The notes: generated by a model not told the origin, from the letters alone. A stretch of 64,000 nt of DNA from Onthophagus taurus (GCF_036711975.1 NC_091976.1:4154001-4218000); one strand, 5' to 3'; counted from the first letter of the stretch, positions 9,621 to 20,842 are shown. Program-made: numbers and translations.

Positions 9621-11264
9621 ATGGCCGGGTCTTCAAAACGAGTGGTTTGTTACGATCCTGATTTTGATAAAGCTCTTTTAAAATGGTACGAAAATACTAC
9701 AGACAGCGGCGACAGCGACATAGATAACGTATCGGAAGACAACCTAATTGAATTAGAGCACGATAGCGATTCAGAACTGTCTGCTAGCGAGGACTTCGTA
9801 GATGAAAGTGTAAATATTGTAGATAATGTGAACAAGAAGTATTTATATGGCAAAAATCGGTATAGATGGTGTACGTCGGAAGTTTTGCCTTCATCTCGGA
9901 CCCGAAAGCATAATATTATAACAAAAATTCCGATTCTAAAATCAAAAGCACGTAACCTCGGTGATGCTGCGAATCCATTGCCAATCTGGAATTTGCTTTT
10001 CGATAACAAAATGTTTCAACATATTCTACAGCACACCAACCAAAAATTCACTTCGAGTCATGAAAATATAGACCGTATATTCGCAACGGACGGAAGTGTA
10101 AGAGAAATATTTAGAGCAGTCATTTTAGAAGAGATTTGCTGTTCTTTTGACGGCTATACGATTCGACAATTCTCAGGACAGGGAAGAGCGGAAGAAGAAC
10201 GATCCGGGTGCAGCAATTTAATTTATTTTCAACACATTTGTAGAAAATTATCAAAATGTTTATGGACTTGGACAGTCTGTTACTATAGATGAAATGTTTG
10301 TAAGCTTCCGAGGAAGGTGCCGCTTCAAAGTGTACATACCTAATAAACCGGCAAAGTAGCCTTACCGACGCACGAAACAGTTATCTATATAACGCATACA
10401 TCTATACGGGAAAAGATTCTGATAGTTTTGGCCTCAATGGTGAAGAGAAGATGTTACTAAAGCCTACTCAAGCTGTGTTACGTTTAGCGAAACCAATTTT
10501 TAACAGCAATCGTAATATTACAGCTGACAATTGGTATTCTTCCATACAAGTGGTTGATCTGTTATGGAAAAATAATTTGACGTACGTCGGTACACTAAAA
10601 AAAAAATAAGGCCGAAATACCACAATCTTTTCACCCCAATAAGAAAAGAGCAGCTAACTCAACACTGTATGGATTCAGGAAAGAATGCACGTTGATTTCA
10701 TATGTTGGTAAAATTGGAAAAGCCACGATACTAATATCGTCCATACATAACAGACGATTTGATGATCCATTAGTACAAAAGCCCGAAATAGTTTCCTACT
10801 ACAATGAAAATAAAGGCGGAGTAGATTCTCTGGACGAAAAATGTTCGAAAAGCACCTCAAGTCGTCGCACTCGAAGATGGCCTTTAGCAATTTTTTTTCG
10901 CCTACTAGACATTTCTGTGATCAATTCATATATCTTACACCAATGTTATGGAGATAATCCGACCATTAAAGAAAAAAGTATTTTTGGAATGCAGCTAGCC
11001 AAGCAATTGGTAGAGGATCACATGAGACGGCGTTTGACGATGTCAGTTATCCCACGCGAACTACGCAGTACTATTGGTAGAATACTTGGAGTCCCAGGTG
11101 CAAAAGAACCCAAGACATATGATCTGATTCTAGAAAAACGTAAAATTTGCTACTTGTGTCCTTCAAAGAAACATAGAATGACAAAATACTTGTGTCTTAC
11201 TTGCAAAAAGCCGGTTTGTCTACAATGTACAAAACCAGTCTGCAATGACTGCGCTGAAAAATAA
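9621..11264 (+). pseudogene. PB1 piggyBac transposase, frameshifted
   Basis: Starts MAGSSKRVVCYDPDFD. The first part is open to 10292 (acidic N-terminus). The DDE region between 10280 and 10690 is broken by several stops and frameshifts, but VTIDEMFVSFRGRC and ITADNWYSS (the two upstream Asp motifs) can still be read. The last part, 10692-11264, is open and contains NKGGVDSLDEK (third Asp) and a Cys-rich C-terminal finger (CYLC, CLTCKKPVCLQC, CNDC) of the kind that binds piggyBac ends. The enzyme cuts and pastes at TTAA; this copy cannot make a full protein, yet its terminal repeats are perfect, so it could be moved in trans. Confidence 0.88.
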
Positions 11265-11644
11265 AAAACTTTGGCCCTTGCTGGAATATGATATTTTTGT
11301 CAAATTTATTTATCCTTTGTTTTTTAGTTTGTCTAATACCTAACATAACTAATAATATAAACGAAAGTTTGTTAAGGTTTTATAATAATTAAGTACTTAC
11401 TATAAAACTAGATTTAATTAACTTTTCGGAAAAAATTATAATTTAGGTAAACTCTTTTTATATATTGCTTTAGTTCAGTTTATTTCTATGCAAACAAGTT
11501 TCCTAATATCTATAGTATCCAGTAATGAACAAAATATTGAGTTTATTTGCACATTTGCAGTCTTATTGACCTATTAAGATAAGTAGTCCTGGAGACTACG
11601 CCTGACTGTTAATGCGACAAATGTGTCACCGGACCAGTTAAGGG
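11265..11644. other. PB1 3' untranslated and terminal region
   Basis: No gene. It is A/T-rich and ends in the subterminal near-palindrome and the 18-bp inverted repeat. It probably supplies the transposase poly(A) signal. Confidence 0.6.
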
Positions 11645-12724
11645 TTAATGATAGAAAATATTTGGTTGCAAATAGGAAGTCGAATGAAATGTACAGGTAA
11701 ATAATGTAAATACATATTAACAATTTAACGATTACTATTAAGATTATAATTACTATTTTTTTATTTGTAGCTAAACAGTGTGAACTGCGGTAGAATAATT
11801 TAAGGCAACATTATGGAAAATATTCAAGGCAGTTACCATCCGGATTTGCAGCCACACCAAAATGGGTACATTACAAAAGTCTGTCATTCTTATCTACAGT
11901 AATAAAACGAAGGTAACTAAATATTTATTATACTGGGTTAGTCGGAAGGAACGAGCCAAATACATGGATGCATTAAACACTAAAAAATAAAATGTAAAAA
12001 ACCTCGTGTGTTTTTTCAATTTGTATTTGTTTTGAATCAATAAAAAGAAGAAAATTAATTAACACACCGATTTTTTGGTACTTTTAAATATGTAATTAAA
12101 AGTTACTGTTGTCTTAAGTTAATTTTTTTATTATTTTTTCAATGATAACAAATAAAATTCGAATAAGAACATTTTATGAGTTTTTTTTACATTATTTTTA
12201 ATACTTAATTACATAAATTTATATTCTTAATAATAAGGTGATTATATTGTAGATCCAGAAAGCCAATCCAATATAAACCGACAGCGATATCCACTACCAA
12301 TTCTGAAATAGATGTTTCTTTTGGCAATGATTTGGTTGATATTGCAGCAACAACATCATCTTTCACTTCTTGTATACAAAGTTTACCCTCCACATCAACA
12401 GTTTCTTTGTCATCATTAGCTCCCTTGTCAACAATATCTTGTGAAGTTGAACCACTATTTCCACCACCTGATGAAGTATCATTTCCACCACCAGATGAAC
12501 CATCATGACAACCTTCACAAAATTGTGCAAATCCGCCACCTCAATTAACATCAGAACCCGCATCCGAACTGCTTTGGACTCCTCCACCAAAAAGGAAAAG
12601 GAAAAAAAACGCAATAGAAAACCTTGCCGACACCGTTTCAAAATCAATGGAACAAATAACCGACATTATTCGTGAAGAAGATTCAACTAATATAACTTGG
12701 AAAGCTAGTAACAAACTTGCTTAA

Positions 12725-13411
12725 CGAAAAACCCCCCAATATTAAAAAACTTAAGTCAATTTCATGCAATACGCTATATATTAAACTTTTAGTATCCTCG
12801 AGGTCTAGCCAACATTATAAACGACAAGAAAATGTCTGGATGTACGTTGGCCAAATTCTAAACTCCTAGAAAAAGTCTGAAATTGCGCTGGCCAAATACT
12901 TTACTGCATTAGTTGATGGTGCTAGCTAATTTTTTATTTCACTTTCATTTATGCCGGTAGAGTTTTGATATAAACCATGTATGATAGTAACCACGGCCGT
13001 CGTCGAAGACGTCGGCCGCCTCCAAGCATCATGAACCCAGAACCATTGTAATCCTGATGCCTGAAGTAACACTTTTTTTAATTTTAATTTTTTGAGAATT
13101 GAGCAGATATTGAATTTTGAAAATGATCTATGCTAACATTATACTTTTTATTATTTTTCAATATAACACAAATTTTTGAAAACTCTTTAGCCACTTTAAA
13201 AGGATCTGCATGTCTAGCTGATAAGGAAGGTGTTTTACCTTCTAATCTAAGAAATACAAAATTTGACTCTAATCAGTCTTTATGTATAAATGGCTTTCTT
13301 GAGGTGTGATGAGACGTCATGGTCGGTCTAAGATTTGCAAATGTTTCTCGTAAACTAATCAGTAAAAGATAAGTATCCAAGCTACTATGTGATTTGCTAA
13401 AAAATCGATCA
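12725..13411. other. Harb2 MADF 3' region and unassigned DNA
   Basis: The first ~100 bases continue the degraded MADF C-terminus in another frame (LLNEKPPN). Beyond this I find no open frame. GC-rich near-palindromic bases around 12994-13020 (CGGCCGTCGTC / GACGTCGGCCG) differ from the AT-rich surroundings and may belong to an old insertion. Confidence 0.4.
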
Positions 13412-13520
13412 TCAAAATTGATCAAAAACTAGCTCTGCAGGTGAGCAACTTAAATCTTCTGCTAAACAAGATCTGAGAGCAAGTAGAACGATTGGAAGAT
13501 CATGTTTCCAACGATCTGAG
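13412..13520 (-). pseudogene. LTR-retrotransposon integrase fragment
   Basis: About 35 codons read RWKHDLPIVLLALRSCLAED followed by SCSPAELVFDQ, matching the C-terminal part of the Ty3/gypsy-type integrase core (LP.VLLALR....ED...SPAELV). Nothing else of the element is recognisable around it; the sequence upstream on the same strand is not homologous. A short relic inside Harb2. Confidence 0.7.
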
Positions 13521-13754
13521 CTTCCTCTAGCAATAGAATAATAAAATAGTAGAATAAAACTTGGTCGTGTGGAATTCCAAAAGGCGAAAAACTTTATTTT
13601 ATTAAACTCAGAGTGGAAATATTGCGCCTGCTGGAAGAAGAAAACGTAATTCCATAATGTTACCTTAAATTTTTGTTTTGTTGTGGGTTTTATAGGACAA
13701 CTAAACAACAAATACGATGAATTTGATATTTAGCACATCGACACAATTTAAAGC

Positions 13755-13815
13755 GTGGTGTCGTGTTTCTATCACTTTTTTCAAAATTGAAATTGTGATA
13801 GAAACACGACACCAT
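13755..13815. repeat. Hairpin with 21-base arms
   Basis: GTGGTGTCGTGTTTCTATCAC at 13755-13775 pairs with its complement at 13795-13815 with two mismatches, leaving a 19-base AT-rich loop. Looks like the end or core of a small foldback element. No TSD was found. Confidence 0.75.
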
Positions 13816-14083
13816 ATTAAGGTGTCCCATATTAATTAAAATAATATTTGAAGCCAGAACTGCAAATGTATACTATTTATTCAGACAGAGGTACTATATT
13901 ATAAATTAGCAAAATTATTGTAAATAAAACAAAACATTATTAGACTTTACTAGTTAATATTTTATTTAGTTTATACAAAATAAAAATGTTTTTTTTTAAT
14001 TTTTTTTTTATTTTTATACAATACCTACTTGTAAAAATAATCAAACAACATAATTTTTGATTTAAAATTTATTATAAATAAAG

Positions 14084-14603
14084 GTGAGTTTAGACATGCA
14101 TGGATTTAGTGGCGCCAGTAGTTGCGCCAGTTCTATTTACACGCTAAAGGTTTACACTACATGTGCGAAAACAAAAATAAGTGACACGCCAGTTTCATTT
14201 TTAAAGTGTACTACAACTATATACACAAATTAAGACCTCAACCGAAACGAAAATAGATATATTCTAGGTTTAATTTAGATAATTAAACGTTATCGTTGAA
14301 TGTGTTAACGTTATTGGAATTTAATTTGAATGCAATGAAACATAACCTAAATTTGACATTAAAAATTTTGTGTTTTTGTGGATACTTATCTATGTCGTCA
14401 TGGTTATATGTTTTTAGACTCATCACTGGCGCCAGTGATTTTAGAAGGGTGCAGACTTTTCCGATCCATGCATGCATGATTTCAACTTGCATGCCAGTTG
14501 ATGTTTACACATGCAATTTAATTTTACTAGCGCGCCAGTGTTTATTGGCGCCACTGCTGCGCCACTGTTTAGACATGCATGGATTATGCATGTCTAAACT
14601 TAC
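14084..14603. mobile_element. MITE-like non-autonomous element, ~520 bp
   Basis: Ends GTGAGTTTAGACATGCATG (left) and GTAAGTTTAGACATGCAT (right, read inward) form inverted repeats; GGCGCCAGT-type motifs and ATGCATG palindromes recur just inside both ends (14110-14135; 14530-14585). The core has only a short open frame I do not believe. It sits between the two Harb2 genes. The superfamily is unclear because I could not fix the TSD. Confidence 0.75.
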
Positions 14604-14656
14604 TATAATTCCTGATTTCAAGAAAAATATTTTTTACGAATTAAATTGAATGTCTT

Positions 14657-15800
14657 TTATTTTAGTCGCATAACATATTCCAATTGCCATGGTACCGCTC
14701 CTTTATTATTAAAATAGTTGCATAACAAATCGCGATTTCTTATGAACATTCTTGCGGGATTGTTGTTGCCCATTCGACCCACCCTTCTAAGGGAAAATTC
14801 CTCCGTTCGCCATTGCCCTGCAATAATTCGCCCATTTTCTCCAATTTGATCCCCATACGCCTGACTGCAATAACTTCCACCATTCCGATGTCTTCTTAAA
14901 TAATTATGTAGAACAACGGTACTTTGTACAAATTATTCAAGCATTTCTGTGGATGCTAGAATTGGTTTTCTTAAAATCCTCCACCGTTGGCATAATATTC
15001 CGAAGGCGTTTTCAACTGTTCCAAATGCGCTGTTGCGAAACACAGTGCTGTCGTGATTTCGTCCTGAGGCTCCAATGTCAACAGCTATAAAATTATAATC
15101 AGCATCTACTGAAGCCATCAGGATTATGCTGAAACTATTTTTGTAATTATAAAATTCGCTCCCGGATTTCTTGGGTGCCTGGATATGGATGTGCTTCCTA
15201 TCGATTGATCCTATGCAATTAGGAACTTGCCATTTCAACAAAAAATCATCTGCAACTTTTTTTAATGCATCCACTGTAGGTGGTGGCATCACCAATGGTT
15301 GCAAAACCTTCCAAAGTACTGCTGTTGTTTCCTTAAGGATACAATGGACTGTTGTTTTACCAATTCGGTAATTCCATGCCATTTCTTGCATGGAACAACC
15401 TTCGGCTAAATAACTGCAGAAAATAATTTAAATATGTTAAAACTTATGTAAAAAATAATTTGAAAAATTATTAATAATTGGAAAGGTTATTTTGTGCTTA
15501 CTGCAATGTAATAATTAATCGATGGGCTGGTGATAAAGCCTTTCGCTTTGGAGTTTTTTCTAGATGAGGGGCCCCACTATTTTTAATAAATCCTTGAATT
15601 CTTCAAAAGACATTCTCGAATATTTAAAGAATTCATTGTTGTATTCTTCTTTTTCAATCATTTGTTTGATTAGTGTTGCAAAATTCTAAAAAGTCTAAAA
15701 AACCTTCGTCGCTTTCTTATGCCTCTTTTGCCAACAGCTACGGTTGCAGATGCAGCCAAAATTGCTGTGGTAGCAAGGAATATTTTTTTTTCTTATCCAT
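14657..15800 (-). pseudogene. Harb2 Harbinger transposase with internal deletion
   Basis: Exon 1 (15800-15502) starts MDKKKK and is frameshifted; a GTAAGC donor follows. Exon 2 (15413-14657) encodes MQEMAWNYRIGK, GSIDRKHIHIQA (first Asp; the usual GKH is RKH) and the C-terminal NNKGAVPWQ block. About 200 bases are missing: the reading jumps from RNSAFG to TVENAFGIL, removing the segment with the second Asp. The deletion ends lie in the near-identical AFG codons, suggesting microhomology-mediated loss. The frame is also broken after 14933. Same family as the Harb1 transposase; not functional. Confidence 0.85.
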
Positions 15801-16379
15801 AACAAAAATATATACAAAAAATCTGGATAACTGAAAATATCAAGCTGTTAACAGTCTGTACATTCTATGAAATTACTTGAACTTCAACTGCCTGTAACGG
15901 CATCTAGCCACCAAAGCTAAAAGTACACCGTTCTACCAACCATAAATAATAAAATTTGGTTATTTTTCTGGTTTTTGTTGGCAACACATCACGTAAAGTA
16001 AAATTTTTAAAATCCTTAAAGTCGTTCCCTAAACCGGTCAAATTACGCGCTAAGTGTAAATTCCCTTAAGGTTACGACTACGGCTACGGCTACGCTTACG
16101 GTTAAGTTTGACATCCTAAACCCACCATAAGTGTCTTATTTTTGTGATATTTAGAGATTAAAAGTTTATTTTTTCTGTTGTTTAGAGATTAAAAACTTAC
16201 TTTTTGTGATAACATTGCCAAAGAAAAATGTTTAAGTTTGTTAAATAAAGTATTCTCTACTAAAACATGAGTTTTTATCTATGATAGGCTTTGTTTTTAA
16301 TTTTTTAAATTTTGTTATTGACTTTATTTTATTCACTTTACCCATTACTAGTCTAAAATGAAGGAAACGCATAATCCTA
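15801..16379. other. Harb2 5' region and right terminal repeat, then unassigned DNA
   Basis: 15801-16127 is the Harb2 transposase promoter region and right terminal inverted repeat; GTAACC/GTAGCC hexamers run 16068-16105. 16131-16379 contains two copies of a short sequence (TTTAGAGATTAAAA at about 16151 and 16184) but no gene. Confidence 0.6.
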
Positions 16380-16640
16380 GGGGAGATTCACTTTAGCCCA
16401 CAATGGTGGGTAAAGTGAATGGTGGCGTGTAAACTATCCAGATAGTTAGCTAGCAAATATGTATGCGAGTAAAGTTGGAGACCGGTCAACTTTACTAGCT
16501 ACTAGCTCACTTTTTTACTATCTAGATAGTAAAAAAGTATCGTGTAATTATATCGGCGAGCAAAGTAGGTACAGAGTAGAAGAGATTTTATAATACTGAC
16601 GGTTGTAATGTCAAGGTTGGTTCAGTTATATATAGTGAAA

Positions 16641-18254
16641 ATGACACCCAAAATATCAAAAGAAGTATTACGTGGATGTGCCTTGGTTCTTGGAGCCGTT
16701 TTACAAGAAGAATTAAAAAACACGATTTGCGAGAAACGAAAAAGGAAATGGGTGAGGGAATGGATTTCTCGCAGGCATAAGTTAGGTGCTTCTTGCACCC
16801 TTTTAAAAGAATTAGCTGAAGAAGATCCGACAGCTTATAGAAATAGCCTAAGAATAAGTACTACATATTTTAATAAATTTGCTGCAAATGGTAGAAGATT
16901 CAATCCAAAAAACTAATACGGTAATGAGATTGGCTATTCCCACAAGAGTAAAACTTGAAATAACGCTACGCTATTTAGCCACTGGAGACAGCTTTAAATC
17001 TTTGGAGTACCTATTTCGAGTCCCGGAATGCACAATTGCGAAATTTTTACCGGAAGTTCTAACTGCAATATCAAATGTTCTCAAATCCTACCTAAAGGTT
17101 AGTTAATCTAATAAAGTTATTACTTAAAGAAATAGGAGATAAATAAAACTAGTCATGAACAGTAAATGCATCCTGTTTGTTCACTTTTGAAACAATATCA
17201 TTAAATTCTTCAAGGGCACCCTGTACGCATGATCGTTTTTCTTTGGCTTGGGTTCTTTTGGCAGGAGGAGGTTTCGTGATCGGTGCATGAAGAACTCTTT
17301 TCTGTGATGGATAGGATTGTTCACCCGATGTTGTCCTGTCAGTGTTCAAATCTGATTCTCCTTCTTCTGTATCCGTTTTGTTTTCGTCCACTGTGGGTTG
17401 TATATCCTAAAAATAATAGATAATGCTTTGAAATAAGAAACACGTATCAGCGTTTTTATTATATTTTCAGGTGCCCTCAGCAAGTGATGAATGGAAAGAA
17501 ATAGAAAAAAATTCATGGCATATTGGAATTTCCTAGATGTTGCGGTGCAATTGATGGTAAACACGTTCAAATTAAATGCCCACCAAACAGCGGTTCATCA
17601 TTTTATAATTATAAGGGCACATACAGCATAATTTTATTCGCCATGGTGGATGCAACTTACAGCTTCAGATACATAGATATAGGAGGAAATGGACGTGCAA
17701 GCGATAGTGCAATATTCAGAGACTCAACTTCAAACATAGCCATTCAGAATAAGTTGTTAGGCTTCCCTGACAAATCAGTTATTATTGGTGACGATGCATT
17801 TCCCTTAAGAGCAAATTTAATGAAGCCGTATAGTAAAAACAACTTATCAAATGAAGAAAAAGTTTTCAGCTATAGGCTTTCCAGAGCGCGGTGAGTAGTA
17901 GAAAATGCATTTGGTATACTTGTCTGGCGATTTCGAGTATTTCAGAGACCAATACAATTAAAATCAGATACTATTGATAAAGTAATCTGGGCTGCTTGTA
18001 GTTTACATAATTGGCTACGAATGACTTCTAATACTTACCTTACCCCACAATTAGTTGACAGTGAGGATTTAAATACTTTTGAGGTGTCATCGGGAACGTG
18101 GCGAAATCATACTAATGGACTACGGCCGGTGAGCCACTTGGACAGCAATAATTACAAACGAGAAGCGGAGAATGTACGAAGTTCTTATGCCCAATATTTT
18201 ATGACAGAAGGATCTGTTCCATGGCAATGGGAAAAAGTTGGTATTGAAATTTAA
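16641..18254 (+). pseudogene. Harb3 transposase, two exons, broken
   Basis: Exon 1 (from about 16641, MTPKISKEVLRG, to 17097) ends at a GTTAGT donor; it has a one-base frameshift near 16880. Exon 2 (17471-18254) follows a TTTTCAG acceptor and carries the nuclease: CCGAIDGKHVQI, GDDAFPLRA and VVENAFGIL, ending in EGSVPWQWEK. A frameshift near 17510 and a TGA at about 17891 (ARA-R-stop-VVENAF, where CGA is expected) disable it. The 373-base intron between the exons contains the last exon of the MADF gene on the other strand. An upstream ATG at 16608 is possible. Confidence 0.87.
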
Positions 18255-18667
18255 CCAACCCAAGAGTAATAAATACTAATTATTATGTTTTTTTATTGAA
18301 TAAATATATACTTACTAAATTTGATTTTGACTCTCTTGTTGATGTAACTTCCCGTAGAAAATCAGCTTTACCAAACCAAATCAATTTAGGAGTGTATATC
18401 ATCGGTTCCCATACCACTTTTTTTTGACTTTTCAATTTTGGCTAATTCTTGGCGGTAGGCATCTTTAATACTTTTTATTTTTGATTTTAGCTGCTTTGGT
18501 GTCATATCCTCAACTAAACCTTCAGCTTTTAATTCTTCAGTTAATTTTTCGAAAACCGCGTCCCTCAATTTTGAATCGTGATAATTTTTTAGTTTTATAT
18601 TCCATAATATTGGAAAATTTTCGTAAATTTCCAAAAACCTGCTGATGTTATTACTATTCCACTTCAT
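17149..18667 (-). pseudogene. Harb3 MADF-domain gene, interleaved with transposase
   Basis: Exon 1 (18667-18316) starts MKWNSNNISRFLEIYENFP and contains a MADF domain (LKSKIKSIKDAYRQELAK); it ends at a GTAAGT donor. One base is missing near 18398, after GTDDI. The next exon (17406-17149) follows a TTTTTAG acceptor and is acidic then Lys-rich, ending FTVHD; no BESS motif is left. The whole transposase exon 2 (17471-18254) lies within this gene's intron, and this gene's last exon lies within the transposase intron. Gaps between alternating exons are only 51-64 bases. Expected role: DNA-binding partner of the transposase. Confidence 0.85.
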
Positions 18668-19645
18668 GTTGAGGCTTTGTACACAAATAAACACAACAAT
18701 CAGGTGGTTGCGAGTGAACAAGATCAAGCTTGTTTACTTGTTGCGCGTAATCATGCGCGCTTTTTACTCGCCAACTATCTGACTAGCCGGATAGTAAAAA
18801 AGTGCGCTAGTGGCGTGTAAACTATCTCCGTGTAATCCCCCTTAAGTATACTGGGCAAAACTTCGTATATTCTCTGAACCTTATATGATATGAAAGAGAA
18901 ACATTCACTGATTATGTGGACAGTTTCAGATTGTTCAAATTCATATCGGTTATAATTCTATTTACGACGAAACATAACGGGGGTCGCAAACGACCCACTG
19001 GTCACGAACCGCATATTTAAGTGTTCCTGAGTTTTAGTTGCTTTTCTTCGCATTGCGCTATATTTTTTTAACTTTCTTCTAAGAATATTTTTTGATTATT
19101 TATAATATATAATGTAAAATAAAAATATCACTTTTTATTTGAAATTTTGATATTTATTTTATGTTACTGTAACAAGTCAGAAAAGATTTACATATATATT
19201 AAATTCGGGGAAGTACAGAAATATTTTGGGAGTGGGGACAACGGATGAGGGACTCGCGAGAAGGGAAGAGAAGAAGAAGTTAGAGGGTCGAGAGTTAAGG
19301 TGCCTTTAGTGCGAGGGAGATTTAGGTATTTGGGTATTGGGAGATTTGAAGGAGGGAGAATGACACTGTCACGAAGCCTATTTACTGCGCAGGGTATTTG
19401 GGTATTCGTCTGATTGGCTGATGACGATCACGTGACGCCAGTACGTTGGGGGTAAATCTCCGTTTCTCCAAATACCCGAAAGTTGGTTGAAGTTTATGTT
19501 TTGGAGGTAAAATGAATTTTGCGCACGCGTAATAACTGCTAAAAATTTGGCGGGATACCGCCAGAGTACGCCAGAGTCATTTCTGGTTGTTTTGTGACAT
19601 AACCTTTAGCTAACCACGCGGTAGTAAATGTTTAAGTAAACAATA

Positions 19646-20842
19646 ATGAATAGCAAATGTATAATTTCAACTAAAAGCCACAGTGTTATGACCTTTGAAG
19701 GAACTGAGGCACCTGTGGTGGAAGAAGGAATGCTTTTATTGTATAACAAGCAAGGTAAGCGAAACAGAAAATTATGTTTGTTTTATAAAATAAAATTTAA
19801 TTTTTATTCCAGCAAACTGTGTTATCCGAGTACCATTAAGCAAATCTATAAAAGATATGTTTAAGTTAGTGGAAACCAATGCTGGTACAAACACAAAAGA
19901 TTTGAAGAAAACAATGAAAACGAACGCGAGGATGATGCAGTTATAGAAAGTGCATACGCACCGCTACTGCAGCAAACATCAACCGATTCAACTGCACAAG
20001 GAACAGAGGAAACGTTGACGGAGCTTTTAATAGCAGAATATGCAAAGAGACCAGCTCTTTACAATGAGAGACTTCCTCTCGTAAACAGATCGAGGAATGT
20101 AAAAAAAAGTTAGAGTTGGAAGTGTATCATGCTTTAAATGGTAAAGCATAACATATTTTATACATAACATATTAAAATTTGAGGACAGTTGACATGGGAG
20201 GAGGTAACTAGGAAATGGATGTACCTAAAAAAGGAGTATAAGAGACAGAAAAGCATTTTACACCGCTACATAAAAAGTGGTTGCAGCTACGAGGAAGCTG
20301 CCAAAATAATAGGAAAAACTTTATGGGTACATTTCAATGCTTTAAAATTTATAGAAGATCATGATAATGATAGGTAATAAGATCATTTCTAAAAATATGT
20401 GTTTATATTTCTATTTTTCTTGTTTTTTATATTTCTAAATATTATTATACTTGGATTATATTGATATTCTTTTAGAACAACTGTCTCTAACGTGGAGGAA
20501 TCGCTATCGAGGAGTTCAACATCCAGTACCGGTGAATCTGTGTCTGCTTCCTCACCACCTCTAACACCCGGTAATAGTGGACCATGTTTGAACACCCCAT
20601 CACGAAAAGGTAAATATACTACGATATGCTATAAACATAATTTCAAGCGTTATTTTTAAGGAAAACGTAAAATAAGTGAGAACACAACAGCACTGGACGA
20701 ATTAATTATGCATGAGGTGGAAAAAGGCCAAATGGACAGCACCGACCATTTTTGTAAGATATTAAGTTTGGAGATGAAGAAATTAAATCCTCGTCAGAAA
20801 GGAAAGCTCCAAATCAAATACATATTTAGAACTATTACATAA
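19646..20842 (+). pseudogene. Harb4 MADF/BESS gene, five exons
   Basis: Putative exons: 19646-19754, 19813-20140, 20189-20373, 20476-20609 and 20661-20842, each bounded by GT/AG. The MADF domain spans exons 2-3 (LTELLIAEYAKRPALYNERL; then VTRKWMYLKKEYKRQ and VHFNALKFI). The last exon ends with a BESS-like motif (FCKILSLEMKKLNPRQKG), a protein-protein interaction module found with MADF. Lesions: a frameshift in exon 2 near 19860 and one in the A-run near 20105. The tryptophan in RKWMYL is at the position where Harb1 and Harb2 have a TAG. Confidence 0.8.

Larger units (their letters stand above)
9369..11644 (+). mobile_element. PB1: complete piggyBac element, TTAA TSD
   Basis: Perfect 18-bp inverted repeats, CCCTTAACTGGTCCGGTG at 9369 and its complement ending at 11644, flanked by TTAA at 9365-9368 and 11645-11648. 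Inside each end is a short near-palindrome (GTAGTCCAGCAGACTACG left; CGTAGTCTCCAGGACTAC right), likely a subterminal binding site. Length is 2276 bp. Removing one TTAA plus the element restores the MADF exon reading frame, as expected for a piggyBac insertion. Confidence 0.95.
9272..12724 (+). pseudogene. MADF-domain partner gene of Harb2, split by piggyBac PB1
   Basis: Exon 1 starts at 9272 (MTTEQFDAKLIELVEA), breaks at the TTAA at 9365 where PB1 inserted, and resumes at 11649 to a GTAAAT donor after 11696. Exon 2 is 11771-11912 (LRQHYGK, WVHYKSLSFL) and exon 3 starts at 12253. Exon structure and phases match the Harb1 gene, so the two are copies of one family. Exon 2 has a TAG at 11791-11793 at the expected Trp, as in Harb1. 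Exon 3 has an extra stop (CCATCATGA near 12507) and a frameshift near its end. The product would be a DNA-binding partner of the transposase; this copy is dead. Confidence 0.8.
9107..16127. mobile_element. Harb2: PIF/Harbinger element, inverted relative to Harb1
   Basis: The right end is TGGTGGGTTTAGGATGTCAA (read inward from 16127), followed by TAA at 16128-16130. The left end lacks its outermost ~20 bases and begins at CTTAACGGCGCTTACGGC right after the Harb1 TSD. Gene order is MADF (plus, 9272-12724) then transposase (minus, 15800-14657), the mirror image of Harb1. It has been invaded by PB1, an integrase fragment, a hairpin and a MITE-like element, and both genes are broken. Confidence 0.82.
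16380..18841. mobile_element. Harb3: PIF/Harbinger element with interleaved genes
   Basis: A Harbinger transposase on plus and a MADF gene on minus occupy ~2.1 kb and are interleaved exon by exon. The right end reads GGGGATTACACGGAGATAG inward from about 18841. Both ends carry GTGGCGTGTAAACTATC and runs such as ACTATCTAGATAGT and CACTTTTTTACTATC as subterminal repeats. The exact left end and the TSD are uncertain; a TTA follows the right end. A small hairpin (TTCACTTTAGCCCAC / GTGGGTAAAGTGAA, 16388-16420) lies at the left border and may be another relic. Confidence 0.8.
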
